Counted from the first letter of the stretch, positions 1 through 9,230 are shown. The stretch is 46,392 nucleotides of DNA from Prosthecodimorpha staleyi (GCF_018729455.1 NZ_JAHHZF010000019.1:1-46392); one strand, 5' to 3'. Notes: generated from the letters alone by a model not told the origin. A program made the numbers and translations.

Positions 1-583
1 ACGACTGCCTCCTCTCGAAGGCAACCTTGAATCACGGGAGGTCGAAGAACGGAATCCTATTTGTCAACAGGTCCTAGGCCAATTGCTGCCCACTTTAAGA
101 AGGTACGAAATCCGCGAAATCGAATTGCGAAGTAAATCACCGCAACGGCCACTATCGAAACTGCTAACCACTCCATCGGAAAGCCCTCCGGCACACTATG
201 CGAAAACATTGCGGAATATTATTTTGAGACCGGCGCAATCGACTTCGGATTGTCATCGCCCGCGCTGCGGCAAGCTACGATCCATTTTCGAGATAGGCCA
301 TTCGCAGTGGGCTTGAGGTTCCGGCGCCTTTCATGCCGTCCAGCCATGCGCCGTTTGCGTCCCGATACAGAATGCTCGGCATGCGGTCGTGAACCGTCCG
401 CACCTTCCGCACCCCCAACATTGCCGTAAGTTGGCCGGGGAGCCACCAACATCTTCAGGATGATTTACCCGGCGGGCAACTGCTCGCTTAGTTGGTGGAA
501 CTCGATCCGTTCTGTACGTTTAAGGTTGCACCGGTGGAGGTTCGCTGCGGGGGTTAGGCAGGAAATTTCGGCGGGAGTAAGCG
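1..583. other. Low-GC flank without a convincing gene
   Basis: This stretch is visibly richer in A/T than the rest of the window and its open frames are short, overlapping and without family features. A minus-strand frame over roughly 285-430 reads like the end of some protein (contains VHDRMPSILYRD), but I do not recognise it and it has no supported start. Together with the tRNA-Arg gene to the right, the composition suggests decayed or transferred DNA. Confidence 0.5.
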
Positions 584-1156
584 ATGGCTTTGGCACTCGT
601 GGAATCGGGATTGCGGCTCGACATTCATCGTCTGGTGAAGGGTTCGATCCCGGGCGACTGTAGGGCGCAGCTTTGGCAATGGTGGCGCGGAGAAATGCTG
701 TCGGGATCGATTTGTTTTCGCGTGGTGCTGGAGGATGATAGTCGGGCAACACTCATCCTGGACTATTTGCGGAACGGCCGACCGACGCGGCAAGATATCC
801 GGTTGAGGCCCGTGGGGTGTCGCTTCGGTGGGGTCCGGTGGTATGCGGTCTGCCCACGAACCGGCCGACGCGCTTCCAAGCTCTACCTCCCGGCCGGGGA
901 AAGCCGCTTCTTGTCCCGCAATGCGTATGGGCTCGCCTATCGATCGCAGCGCGACTCGGCTGGCTTCTCTCGGGATATCAGCCGGCGCAACCGCCTGCTT
1001 GCGAAGCTAAAAGCCGATGATCCGGACTATTGTCCCCGCCCCAAATGGATGCGGACGCGAACCTATAACCGGCTTACTGCTCACCTAGAGGCGATGGAAC
1101 TCCGATTGGATGGGCATCTAGCCCGGTATGCCAAGCATCTTGGCGCGCTCGCCTAG
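584..1156 (+). CDS. Small accessory protein of unknown function
   Basis: The protein has 190 residues. The ATG at 584 follows GGGAG at a spacing of about 8. The middle carries a GG-x-RWY-x-x-CP-x-TGRR-x-x-KLYLP segment followed by LSRNAYGLAYRSQRD, and the C-terminal part has a PRPKWMRTRTYNRL segment. From memory, this combination marks a family of uncharacterised small proteins common in alphaproteobacteria, often in accessory DNA. The cysteines hint at a zinc-ribbon-like fold, but only one CP pair is obvious. It stands alone between a low-GC flank and a tRNA gene, which fits cargo or a remnant of an integrated element. Its function is unknown. Confidence 0.7.
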   Translation: MALALVESGLRLDIHRLVKGSIPGDCRAQLWQWWRGEMLSGSICFRVVLEDDSRATLILDYLRNGRPTRQDIRLRPVGCRFGGVRWYAVCPRTGRRASKLYLPAGESRFLSRNAYGLAYRSQRDSAGFSRDISRRNRLLAKLKADDPDYCPRPKWMRTRTYNRLTAHLEAMELRLDGHLARYAKHLGALA

Positions 1157-1180
1157 CCTCTTGCGGCGAATTTGTGCGCC

Positions 1181-1203
1181 GTGGCGACCCGGTGGCGACC
1201 CGG
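1181..1203. repeat. Short direct repeat, GTGGCGACCCG twice
   Basis: Two perfect back-to-back copies of an 11-bp unit (1181-1191 and 1192-1202) are followed by the GTG of a third. They lie in the short gap between the accessory gene and the 3' end of the tRNA-Arg gene. Confidence 0.8.
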
Positions 1204-1268
1204 TGAACGAACAGCCAAGATCTAGTCTCTAAGAGACCCAAAATCGCACGATTTTTCAAATGGATAAA

Positions 1269-1345
1269 TGGCGCGCCCGAAAGGATTCGAACCTCTGACC
1301 CCCAGATTCGTAGTCTGGTGCTCTATCCAGCTGAGCTACGGGCGC
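1269..1345 (-). tRNA. tRNA-Arg (anticodon ACG), CCA encoded
   Basis: The minus strand folds as a complete cloverleaf. The acceptor stem is GCGCCCG/CGGGCGC, the D-arm holds AGCTCAGCTGGATAGAGC, the anticodon stem is CCAGA/TCTGG with loop CTACGAA, and the T-arm has GGTTCGAATCC. The anticodon ACG reads CGN arginine codons after A34 is converted to inosine. The discriminator is G and a genomic CCA follows at 1271-1269. The 3' end points at the low-GC flank, the usual side for integration of mobile elements. Confidence 0.97.
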
Positions 1346-1749
1346 TTGCCGGAGCGGAGGCGCTTGGCCGCCGCGGTGGGGTGTACCTAATCGAGTTCGG
1401 ACGGCGGCGCAAGGGGGGTGATGAGGTTGCGTGACGGGCCTGTGAATATCGCGGGCCGGCACGACGGCGGGAGGGAACGCCGCCTCCGGTCGCCCCGCGG
1501 TGGGGCTGCCGGCGGCCTCGGGCATTGCTGCAGGCTCCGCCGGCGACAGCGCGTCGTCCGGTGTCCAGCGGATGGACTGTTGACAGTTTGGCCCGGATGA
1601 ATGGTTGACCCTCTTTGAGGGACTGTTGTGTTTGGTCCGCGGTCCGGACCGTTCCCGCGGCGGGCAGCGCGGGCGAGCCTTGCCGCCCCTCGCGCGGCCG
1701 CCCCTCCCGCGGCAGCTCGGTCGTGCCGCGCCATCCGCTGCCGGCCGCG
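1346..1749. other. Intergenic, no gene seen
   Basis: The gap lies between the tRNA-Arg 5' end and the histidine kinase stop codon. It is GC-rich and has no credible gene. A small CCCTC-TTT-GAGGG hairpin occurs near 1609-1621 and a self-complementary GGTCCGCGGTCCGGACC segment near 1634-1650. Neither is followed by a T-run, so a terminator cannot be assigned with confidence. Confidence 0.5.
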
Positions 1750-3213
1750 TCAGCCGCGATTCGCCTTGCGGCCGGCGCTGCGCAGCTCGACGACGCGGTC
1801 AGGGATCCGGATGCGGAAATGGGCGCCGGGGCCGGTCTCGTCGAGATCGATCGTGCCGCCATGGCCGCGGACCAGTTCGGCGCAGATGGCGAGGCCGAGG
1901 CCGGTGCCGCCGCGCCGGACGCCGCCCTGGAAGGCGCGGAACAGGTTTTCGCGCGCCCGCGGCGGTACGCCGGGGCCGGTATCGGAGACCCGGATGGTGA
2001 CCATGCTGCCCTGCCGCTCGGCTTCCACCCGTATGCGCCGGACCAGCGCCGCGTCGGCATCGCCGTCGAGCGCCTGCATGGCGTTGCGCATCAGGTTCAT
2101 CAGCACGCGCAGCAGATGGTCGGGATCGGCGTCGATCTCCAGCTCGTGCGGGATCGCGACCTCCAGGCGGATGGCGGCATGACTGGAAAGGCCGAGCATC
2201 TCGGCGGTGTCGCCGACGAGCCGCTCCAGCGCCACCAGGCGGCGCTCCGGCGGCGCTTCGCGGGCCTTGCCATAGGCGAGCACCGACTGGCTGAAACCGA
2301 TCGCGCGGTCGAGCGCGGCGACCAGCTTCGGCGCCAGGCGCTGCACGGTCTGGTCTGGAACCGAGGCCAGGCGGTCCGTGATCAGCTGCGCGGAGGCCAG
2401 CATGTTGCGCAGGTCGTGGTTGATCTTCGAGACCGCCAGGCCGAGATCGGCCAGGTGGCTCTTCTGCTTCAGCGTGCCGATCAGCTCGCGCTGCAGGCCG
2501 GCCAGATGTCGCTCGGCATCGCCGATCTCGTCGGTGCGCCGGCTCGGCGCGACGATCCGGCCCGGATCTTCCGGGTCCTCGCTGAACAGCGCCATGGCCC
2601 GGGTCAGGCGCTGCATCGGACGCAGGAACAGCCAGCGCAGGGTGACGTAGACCAGCGAGGCGGTGATGATCGAGATGACCAGCGACAGCCCGAGAATGTT
2701 GATCGAGAAGCGCAGCATGGCATGGCGCAGCGGCGTTTCGGGATGCACCAGTTCGATGATTCGGTCGGATCCGGCCGGCGCGCCGAGCACGCGCATGACC
2801 CGGCCCTCACCGAAGATCAGCGTGTCGAAGGCATCGTAGATCGCCGTCATCGGGCCGTAGTCGGACAGGTCGTAGTGGCGCGCCACCTCCGGCGGCATCT
2901 GGGCCATGGCGACCAGGCGGCGCGCGTTGCCCTCGCGTACCGCGATGATCATGGCGCCCGTGGCGGCGAGCAGGCGATCCTGCACGCTGCGCGGCACGTC
3001 GGCGACCTCGCCGAGCGCGATCGCCGCGATATTGGCGGCACCGACCCGGTCGCGCAGCCAGGTGTTGCGAAAATTGGCGATGGAGGGGACGTAGACCAGG
3101 ATTTCGGCCAGCATCACGAAGACGACCGTCAGGCCGAGCAGCTTTGCCGAAAGCCCGAAGGCCGGCCGCCTTCCATCCGCCTCGGGCGACGCCTCGCGGC
3201 TGCCCTCGTCCAT
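1750..3213 (-). CDS. Membrane sensor histidine kinase, orphan
   Basis: The predicted protein has 487 residues. Two membrane segments (about 24-45 and 168-192) flank a roughly 120-residue extracytoplasmic sensor region, followed by a HAMP-like linker. The phosphoacceptor box is SKINHDLRNML with His266. The ATPase domain shows an N box (NLMRNAMQ, about 373-380), a G1 box DTGPGVP (411-417) and a G2 box GGTGLGLAI (435-443). The start at 3213 was chosen because GGGAG stands about 9 bases upstream; the frame extends further but without family features. No response regulator gene lies beside it, so its partner is elsewhere. It follows a flavoprotein gene by about 220 bp on the same strand. The signal sensed is unknown. 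Confidence 0.9.
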   Translation of the reverse strand: MDEGSREASPEADGRRPAFGLSAKLLGLTVVFVMLAEILVYVPSIANFRNTWLRDRVGAANIAAIALGEVADVPRSVQDRLLAATGAMIIAVREGNARRLVAMAQMPPEVARHYDLSDYGPMTAIYDAFDTLIFGEGRVMRVLGAPAGSDRIIELVHPETPLRHAMLRFSINILGLSLVISIITASLVYVTLRWLFLRPMQRLTRAMALFSEDPEDPGRIVAPSRRTDEIGDAERHLAGLQRELIGTLKQKSHLADLGLAVSKINHDLRNMLASAQLITDRLASVPDQTVQRLAPKLVAALDRAIGFSQSVLAYGKAREAPPERRLVALERLVGDTAEMLGLSSHAAIRLEVAIPHELEIDADPDHLLRVLMNLMRNAMQALDGDADAALVRRIRVEAERQGSMVTIRVSDTGPGVPPRARENLFRAFQGGVRRGGTGLGLAICAELVRGHGGTIDLDETGPGAHFRIRIPDRVVELRSAGRKANRG

Positions 3214-3434
3214 GTCCGTCTCCCGTCTCGTGGCCGGCCGGGACGCTTCCCGGGCCGGTCGTCCCGCAGGAGGCGCCGCGATGCGGCTCCGCCGATCGGT
3301 CGTGTCGTTCCGGTCGGCGCGAATCGGCCGGAAGACCGGCGCCCGTCCGCGACGGCCCGACCGCCGGATCCTGCCGATGTCGCGTCGATGCGGGGCGAAG
3401 CCGGCGAAATTCAGGTCGGCCGCCTGCGTTCGAT

Positions 3435-4865
3435 TCAGCCGAAGCGACGCAGCAGCGAAATGATGCGGCGCAGCCACGGCGAGGTCAAACCCGGCCGGTA
3501 GTAGCCGATCGCCGCACGCCGGCCGATCTCGCCGAGGATCGGGTAGGGCGGCACGGCGCGCGCGAAGGCGCCGATGCCGAGCCGGTTGGCGACTGCGAGC
3601 GACCAGGCGTTGACGATCTCGCCGGCTTCCGGCGCCGCCACCCCGGCGCCGAGGATGCGGCCGCGTTTCGTCGTGATCACCTTGATCATGCCCTCGCCGG
3701 CCCGGTCGGTTCGCGCCCTGTCGGATGCCGCAAGCGGCTCGGCGAGGACGCGGATGCCGTCACCATGCAGGGCGCGCGCCTCGGCCTCGGTCAGGCCGAC
3801 CTGGCCGATTTCCGGATCCGTATAGGTGACGCGCGGCAGGATGGCGCGATTCTCCGCAACCGGCAGGCGGAACAGGATGGCGCGCAGCACGAGGCCGGCA
3901 TGGTAGCCGGCGACATGGGTGAAGCGCAGCGGGCCGAGGCCGGCCATGTCGGCGACATCGCCGATCGCATGGACGCGGCGGTTGCTGGTGCGCAAGCCGC
4001 GGTCGACCCGGATGCCGGCGGGGCCTTCGTCGATGCCGGCGGCGGCGAGGTCGAGCCCGGCGGTGTTCGGCCGGCGGCCCGCTGCGACCAGGACATGGCT
4101 GGCGCCGATCCGCCCGCCGCCCTTGAGGCCGAGCACGATGCCTTCGGCCTCCACGGCGACTTCGGCGACCACCGTCCCCTCGCGCAGGTAGACGCCTTCC
4201 CGGCGCAGCCGGTCGAGCGCGAAACGGGCGAGCTCCGTATCCTCGCGGGCCAGCGCACGGCCGGCCTCGATCACCGTGACGGCGGCGCCGAGCCGGCGAT
4301 GGGCCTGGGCCATTTCGAGCCCGATCGGTCCGCCGCCGATCACCGCGAGGCGGGCGGGCAGGGCGCGCAGGTCGAACAGGCTTTCGTTGGTCAGATACGG
4401 GATCGTGTCGAGCCCCGGGATCGCCGGCACGGCCGGGCTCGAGCCGGTGGCGATGACGAAGCGGCGCGCCCGGATGCGGCAATCGCCGGCGATCACCGTC
4501 GCGGCGTCCTCGAAGCGGGCGGTGTCGCGCAGCACCGTCACGCCGAGTCCTTCGAAGCGCGCTTGCGAATCGTGCGGCGCGATCGCCGCGATCGTCTCGC
4601 GGACATGATCTTGCACGGCGGCGAAATCGATGCGCGGTTCGCCGGCGTCGACCCCAAAGCGCCGGGCGGCCCGGATCGCCTCGGCATGCCGGGCGGCTGC
4701 GATCAAGGCTTTGGAGGGCACGCAGCCGGTGTTGAGGCAGTCGCCGCCCATGCGGTGCTGTTCGATCAGCACCACGGGCACGCCGAAGGCGGCGGCGCCG
4801 GCGGCGACCGACAGGCCGCCGGAGCCGGCACCGATCACGCAGATGTCGGGGGTCAGGAGTCTCAT
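3435..4865 (-). CDS. Mercuric-reductase-like FAD/NAD(P) disulfide oxidoreductase
   Basis: The protein has 476 residues, typical of the class I pyridine nucleotide-disulfide oxidoreductases. An N-terminal FAD fold (VIGAGSGG, about 10-17) is followed by the redox motif GGDCLNTGCVPSKA with Cys43 and Cys48. A second GGGPIGLEMA motif binds NAD(P), and IGDVAD is the second FAD contact. The C-terminal dimerisation domain has PPYPILGE where lipoamide dehydrogenases carry HPT-x-x-E, so the usual catalytic His is absent. There is no N-terminal metal-binding domain and no merR or merT nearby, so true mercury reduction is unlikely. It starts 22 bp after the TVP38-type gene, a pairing I have seen annotated in other bacteria. 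Its substrate is unknown. Confidence 0.88.
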   Translation of the reverse strand: MRLLTPDICVIGAGSGGLSVAAGAAAFGVPVVLIEQHRMGGDCLNTGCVPSKALIAAARHAEAIRAARRFGVDAGEPRIDFAAVQDHVRETIAAIAPHDSQARFEGLGVTVLRDTARFEDAATVIAGDCRIRARRFVIATGSSPAVPAIPGLDTIPYLTNESLFDLRALPARLAVIGGGPIGLEMAQAHRRLGAAVTVIEAGRALAREDTELARFALDRLRREGVYLREGTVVAEVAVEAEGIVLGLKGGGRIGASHVLVAAGRRPNTAGLDLAAAGIDEGPAGIRVDRGLRTSNRRVHAIGDVADMAGLGPLRFTHVAGYHAGLVLRAILFRLPVAENRAILPRVTYTDPEIGQVGLTEAEARALHGDGIRVLAEPLAASDRARTDRAGEGMIKVITTKRGRILGAGVAAPEAGEIVNAWSLAVANRLGIGAFARAVPPYPILGEIGRRAAIGYYRPGLTSPWLRRIISLLRRFG

Positions 4866-4887
4866 CGGCGTTGCCGGTACGCGCAGG

Positions 4888-5655
4888 TCACGGCCGCCGG
4901 CGCCGGATCACGCGGATCAGGACCGGCAGCAGGGCGATCAGCCCGAGCGCGGTCAGTCCGATCAGGAGTTCGGGTCCGAGCAGGCTCTTGAGACGCAGAC
5001 GGCACGTTCCCTCCAGGACGCAGGCCGGTTCGGCTGCGATGATCCGGTCGAGGCCGGCCCCGATCACCGCAAAGGCGATGGTGCCGGGCAGGATGCCCAG
5101 AAACGTCGCCAGCGCATAGGGGGCGAGGCGCATGCCGAGAATCGCGGGGGCCAGGTTGACCAGCCAGAAGGGGAACACCGGCACGAGCCGCAGGAACAGG
5201 AGATAATTGAAGGCATCCTTCCGGAATCCTTCGGCAAAGCGGGACAGAAACGGCCCCGCCCGGGCCGCCAGCGTTTCGGCCAGCGCCGTGCGCGCCGCCA
5301 GAAAGATCAGCACGGCCCCGGTGGTGGCCGAGATCAGCGCGAGCGCGCCGCCGACCAGCCAGCCGAACAGGAAGCCACCGGCAAGCGTCATCAGGATACC
5401 GCCGGGAATCGACAGGGCGACCACGCCGACATAAAGGACGACATAGAGGGCGAGCGACCAGGCCATGTGGGCCTGGACCTGTGCCGCCAGGTCGGCCCGG
5501 CTCTGCACCAGGGTCGCGAAGGAAAGCGATCGCGGCAATCCGAAAGCCCAGCCGGCCGCCATCAGCGCCAGGATCGCGGCGAGCGGCGCGAACCTGAGCC
5601 AGGCGGAGCGGCGGGGGGGGACATCGGATGCCAAGGGGATCTCCGGTCGGGACAA
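4888..5655 (-). CDS. TVP38/TMEM64 (DedA-like) family membrane protein
   Basis: The protein has 255 residues with about six hydrophobic segments. It carries the family core around SIPGGILMTLAGGFLFGWLVG and the later FLRLVPVFPFWLVN-LAPAILGM segment. Members are inner-membrane proteins with re-entrant loops, thought to act in lipid transport or membrane homeostasis. No ATG fits the N-terminus. The open frame begins with TTG at 5655, but a second TTG at 5634 has GGAG six bases upstream and may be the real start. It is the first gene of a short minus-strand operon with the flavoprotein downstream. Confidence 0.85.
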   Translation of the reverse strand: MSRPEIPLASDVPPRRSAWLRFAPLAAILALMAAGWAFGLPRSLSFATLVQSRADLAAQVQAHMAWSLALYVVLYVGVVALSIPGGILMTLAGGFLFGWLVGGALALISATTGAVLIFLAARTALAETLAARAGPFLSRFAEGFRKDAFNYLLFLRLVPVFPFWLVNLAPAILGMRLAPYALATFLGILPGTIAFAVIGAGLDRIIAAEPACVLEGTCRLRLKSLLGPELLIGLTALGLIALLPVLIRVIRRRRP

Positions 5656-5958
5656 CGGGCCGACTGTATCGGAGACGGGGGCCCCCGGAACCCCGCTTCG
5701 CGCGGCTGTGACGAGAACTGAACGACCGTGTTCGGCATCCCCCGGCGGCGGACCTCGCGTCTCGCGCCGGGCTCGCGTTGACTTCGCCGGACGCTCCCCC
5801 TATAAGCCCCCGACCGGGACGGCTGCCCGTGGGGACGCAAGACGCGTGTCCGCGGAACCGCTCGCGTGCGAGCGGATGGCTCTCCCCTGGAGGCCGCCCT
5901 CCCATCCGGACATTGAAGCCCTTGCCAGAGGAGTCGCCTGACCGGCGGCCGAGACCCG
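5656..5958. other. Divergent intergenic region upstream of rpmH
   Basis: The gap separates the minus-strand TVP38 gene from rpmH. Apart from the sigma70-type promoter at 5778-5806 it appears to hold only the rpmH leader of roughly 145 nt, which may include regulatory structure. I see no gene. Confidence 0.5.
5778..5806 (+). promoter_or_regulatory. Sigma70-type promoter for rpmH-rnpA-yidC
   Basis: TTGACT (5778-5783) and TATAAG (5801-5806) are separated by exactly 17 bp, five of six matches to each consensus hexamer. It is the best promoter match noticed in the window and lies about 150 bp ahead of the rpmH start, in the expected direction for a highly expressed ribosomal protein operon. Confidence 0.75.
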
Positions 5959-6093
5959 ATGAAGCGGACCTATCAGCCCTCCAAGCTCGTGCGCAAGCGC
6001 CGCCACGGCTTCCGCGCGCGCATGGCCACCGTTGGCGGCCGTCTCGTGATTGCCCGCCGCCGCGCCCGCGGCCGCAAGCGCCTGTCGGCCTGA
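5959..6093 (+). CDS. rpmH: 50S ribosomal protein L34
   Basis: The protein has 44 residues: [20 protein letters not shown] is followed by a basic tail ending in GRKRLSA, the near-invariant L34 sequence of alphaproteobacteria. L34 is a late-assembling protein of the large ribosomal subunit. It is followed by rnpA after 36 bp, the classic arrangement. Confidence 0.98.
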   Translation: MKRTYQPSKLVRKRRHGFRARMATVGGRLVIARRRARGRKRLSA

Positions 6094-6129
6094 TCCGGTC
6101 GCGGCCCGACGGCCGCGCCGGGCCCTGAC

Positions 6130-6627
6130 ATGGACCGTTTGAAGAAACGCGCCGAGTTCCTGGCCGTCGCCAAAGGCGCGCGGTCGGCTCGGCGCGCGTT
6201 CGTTCTTCAGGCGCTGGTGCCGGGGCTGCCCGATCCCGGTATCGTGTCCGGGGCCGGGGCGGTCGCTTCGCCTGCCGGCCTGCCGGCACCGCGGATCGGC
6301 TACACGGTGACCAAGAAGGTCGGCAACGCGGTCGAGCGCAACCGGATCCGCCGGCGTCTGCGCGAGGCCGTGCGGCTCGAAGCGTCCGCCCATGCGCGGC
6401 GCGGGGTCGATTACGTCCTGGTCGGCCGGCGCGAGGCTCTCGCCCTGCCGTTCGACCAGCTGCTGTCCGATCTCGAAAGTGCCTTCCGGCAGGTCCATCG
6501 CGGACCGCGTCCGGATCGTCGGCCCGGTCCCGTGCCCGATGCACCGGTTCCGGTCGCCGCGGCTCCGGCCGCCTTGCCGCCGGCCGCTCCGTCCCCGCAT
6601 AGCATCGCACCCGGTGGGACCCGATGA
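6130..6627 (+). CDS. rnpA: Ribonuclease P protein component
   Basis: The protein has 165 residues. It opens with MDRLKKRAEFLAVAKGARSA and contains the RNA-contacting RNR segment NAVERNRIRRRLREAVR, the RnpA signature. It is the basic protein cofactor of RNase P, which trims the 5' leaders of tRNA precursors. A proline/alanine-rich C-terminal tail of about 35 residues extends beyond the usual family length. Its stop overlaps the yidC start by 4 bp (ATGA), suggesting translational coupling. Confidence 0.96.
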   Translation: MDRLKKRAEFLAVAKGARSARRAFVLQALVPGLPDPGIVSGAGAVASPAGLPAPRIGYTVTKKVGNAVERNRIRRRLREAVRLEASAHARRGVDYVLVGRREALALPFDQLLSDLESAFRQVHRGPRPDRRPGPVPDAPVPVAAAPAALPPAAPSPHSIAPGGTR

Positions 6628-8444
6628 TCGACAACCGAAATTACATCATCGCCATTGGTCTCTCGATCCTGATCGTGATCGGGTGGCAGTATTTCGTCAT
6701 GGGTCCGCGCATGGAGGCCGAGCGGTTGCGCCGGGTCGCCGAGCAGTCGCAGATCCAGACCACCCAGCCCGGCACGCCGGCCACGCCCGGGGCGCCGGCC
6801 GCGCCCGCCGGGTCGCCGGCCGGCACCGTCGCCCCGGCGACGACCGCCGCCCAGGTGGTGATGAGCCGCACGGACGCGCTCGCCAAGGATCCGCGCGTCG
6901 CCATCGACACGCCGGCGCTCTCCGGTTCGATCAATCTGAAGGGCGCGCGCATCGACGATATCGTGCTCAAGGGCTACCGCGAGTCGGTCGATCCGAAGAG
7001 CCCGAATATCGTCCTGCTGGCGCCCGACGCCACGCAGGCGCCCTATTTCGCCGAATTCGGCTGGCTGAACGAGGCCGGCGGCAGCGTCAAGGTGCCGGGT
7101 CCCGATGCGGTCTGGCGCCAGGACGGCACCGGCACGCTGTCGGCCACCACGCCGGTCACGCTGGTCTGGGACAATGGCGACGGCCTCGTCTTCCGCCGCA
7201 CGATCGCGGTCGATGCCAAATACATGTTCACCGTGACCGAGGAGGTGACGGCGACCGGCGACAAGACCGCGCGGCTGCTGCCCTATTCGGCCATGCGCCG
7301 GTTCGGCACGCCGACCACGGCCGGCTTCTACATCCTGCATGAAGGCCCGATCGGCGTCTTCGGCGACGAGGGTCTCAAGGAGCCGTCCTACAAGGACCTC
7401 GCCGAAAAGAAGAAGATCGAGCAGGCCAAGGTCACCGGCGGCTGGATGGGCTTCGTCGACAAGTACTGGGCCACGGCGATCATTCCGGACAAGGATCGGC
7501 AGATGCAGCCGATCTTCGCCTCGCAGAAGCTGGGCGCGGTCGATACCTATCAGACCTTCATGGTCGGCGAGGCGGTCGAGGTCGGCGCGGGCAAGCCTGC
7601 GGCATCGTCCTCCCGTGTCTTCGTTGGTGCCAAGGAAGTCGCGACGGTCGACGGCTATGCCGATCAGTTCAAGATCGAGAAATTCGACCGGTTGATCGAC
7701 TGGGGCTGGTTCTACTTCCTGACCAAGCCGCTCTTCCACGTCATCGACTTCCTGTACAAGTTCCTGGGCAATTTCGGCCTCGCCATCCTGGTCGTCACCG
7801 TCATCCTGAAGGGCATCTTCTTCCCGCTTGCCAACAAGTCCTACGACTCGATGAGCAAGATGAAGAAGGTGCAGCCCGAGATGAAGGAGCTGCAGGAGCG
7901 CTTCAAAGACGACAAGATGAAGCAGCAGCAGGCCCTGATGGAGCTGTACCGGCGCGAGAAGATCAATCCGCTGTCGGGCTGCCTGCCGATCCTGTTGCAG
8001 ATCCCGGTCTTCTTCGCGCTCTACAAGGTTCTGTTCGTCACCATCGAGATGCGGCAGGCGCCGTTCTATGGCTGGATCAAGGATCTGGCCGCGCCCGACC
8101 CGACCTCGCTGTTCAATCTGTTCGGCCTGATTCCGTGGGATCCGCCCCATGCGCTGATGATCGGCGTCTGGCCGCTGATCATGGGCGTCACCATGTTCGT
8201 GCAGATGAAGCTCAACCCGGCGCCGCCGGATCCGACCCAGAAGATGATCTTCGACTGGATGCCGCTGATCTTCACCTACATGCTGGCCTCGTTCCCGGCC
8301 GGTCTGGTGATCTACTGGGCGTGGAACAACACGCTGTCGGTGGCGCAGCAGTCGATCATCATGAAGAAGAACGGCGTGAAGATCGAACTCTGGGACAATG
8401 TCCGCGGCATGTTCAACCGCTCCAAATCGGCCACGCCGAGCTAG
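6624..8444 (+). CDS. yidC: Membrane protein insertase YidC
   Basis: The protein has 606 residues. It opens with MIDNRNYIIAIGLSILIVIG, the first membrane anchor (about 7-26), then a Pro/Ala/Thr-rich linker and a large periplasmic beta-sandwich domain. The conserved C-terminal insertase core begins near residue 370 (FGLAILVVTVILKGIFFPLA) and includes the KMKKVQPEMKELQERFKDDK coiled segment and INPLSGCLPILLQIPVFFAL. YidC inserts and folds inner-membrane proteins alone or with SecYEG. The position after rnpA is typical of the genome region near rpmH. Confidence 0.97.
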   Translation: MIDNRNYIIAIGLSILIVIGWQYFVMGPRMEAERLRRVAEQSQIQTTQPGTPATPGAPAAPAGSPAGTVAPATTAAQVVMSRTDALAKDPRVAIDTPALSGSINLKGARIDDIVLKGYRESVDPKSPNIVLLAPDATQAPYFAEFGWLNEAGGSVKVPGPDAVWRQDGTGTLSATTPVTLVWDNGDGLVFRRTIAVDAKYMFTVTEEVTATGDKTARLLPYSAMRRFGTPTTAGFYILHEGPIGVFGDEGLKEPSYKDLAEKKKIEQAKVTGGWMGFVDKYWATAIIPDKDRQMQPIFASQKLGAVDTYQTFMVGEAVEVGAGKPAASSSRVFVGAKEVATVDGYADQFKIEKFDRLIDWGWFYFLTKPLFHVIDFLYKFLGNFGLAILVVTVILKGIFFPLANKSYDSMSKMKKVQPEMKELQERFKDDKMKQQQALMELYRREKINPLSGCLPILLQIPVFFALYKVLFVTIEMRQAPFYGWIKDLAAPDPTSLFNLFGLIPWDPPHALMIGVWPLIMGVTMFVQMKLNPAPPDPTQKMIFDWMPLIFTYMLASFPAGLVIYWAWNNTLSVAQQSIIMKKNGVKIELWDNVRGMFNRSKSATPS

Positions 8445-8450
8445 CCGGTG

Positions 8451-9230
8451 ATGATGGGCGAGGACCCGACAGGCTCCGACGATCCGGCCGGCGCCATTCT
8501 TGCGGCGGCCGACGCCGCAGAGGCGGCCGACGCGCATCGGGCCGAGCAGGTGCGCATCCTGTTCGCCCGCCCGTGGGCCTTCGACCGCAGCTGCGCCGAC
8601 CTCGCGCAGCTGCCCGCGCCCGATGCGGCCGAAGTCGCCTTCGCGGGCCGCTCCAATGTCGGCAAGTCGAGCCTGATCAACGCGATCCTCGGCCAGGAGG
8701 GGCTCGCCCGCACCTCCAACACGCCCGGCCGCACCCAGCAGCTCAACGTCTTCGTGCCGGCCAAGCCCGACGAGCGCAGCCTGAAGACCTCGCGCCTGTC
8801 GAGCGGCGCGCCCAAGCGTCCCGTCGAGGATGCCGGCCTGCGCATCGTCGACATGCCGGGCTACGGCTTCGCCCAGGCGCCCAAGGCCGATGTCGAGGCC
8901 TGGACCGCGCTTGTCTTCGACTACTTGCGCGGACGCCCGAACCTGCGCCGCGTCTATGTGCTGATCGACAGCCGCCACGGGCTGAAGCCGATCGATATCG
9001 AGGCTCTCAAGATCCTCGACAAGGCTGCGGTCTCCTACCAGATCGTGCTGACCAAGCTCGACAAGATCGCCAAGGAGGCCGACGGCGCTCCCGTCCGCCG
9101 CGCCATGGAGGCGGTCGGCGAGGCGATCCGCAAGCGTCCGGCCGCCCATCCGATCGTGCTCGGCACCTCGTCCGAACTGGGCTGGGGCATCGAGACGCTG
9201 CGCGATGAAATCGCCGCGCTGGCCGGCTGA
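8451..9230 (+). CDS. engB: Ribosome biogenesis GTPase YihA/YsxC (EngB)
   Basis: The protein has 259 residues from the ATG at 8451; a GTG sits one codon upstream at 8448 and an ATG one codon downstream. All G motifs are visible: GRSNVGKSS (G1), a Thr-rich TSNTPGRTQ switch segment (G2), DMPGYGFAQ (G3), TKLDK (G4) and GTSSELG (G5). An N-terminal extension of about 60 residues and a short insertion after the G2 region are common in alphaproteobacterial members. The protein assists late maturation of the 50S subunit. It lies a few bases after yidC and is probably co-transcribed. Confidence 0.94.
   Translation: MMGEDPTGSDDPAGAILAAADAAEAADAHRAEQVRILFARPWAFDRSCADLAQLPAPDAAEVAFAGRSNVGKSSLINAILGQEGLARTSNTPGRTQQLNVFVPAKPDERSLKTSRLSSGAPKRPVEDAGLRIVDMPGYGFAQAPKADVEAWTALVFDYLRGRPNLRRVYVLIDSRHGLKPIDIEALKILDKAAVSYQIVLTKLDKIAKEADGAPVRRAMEAVGEAIRKRPAAHPIVLGTSSELGWGIETLRDEIAALAG

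Noticed and set aside
285-430. Minus-strand fragment containing VHDRMPSILYRD
   Set aside because: It reads like protein and could be the tail of a decayed gene, but I cannot name a family or find a start, so it is not listed as a gene.
642-660. A tRNA T-arm-like GGTTCGATCCCGGGC sequence
   Set aside because: It lies within a coding frame and no other tRNA arms surround it.
3435-4865. Mercury resistance operon
   Set aside because: The flavoprotein resembles mercuric reductase in its redox motif, but there is no metal-binding domain and no merR, merT or merP gene.
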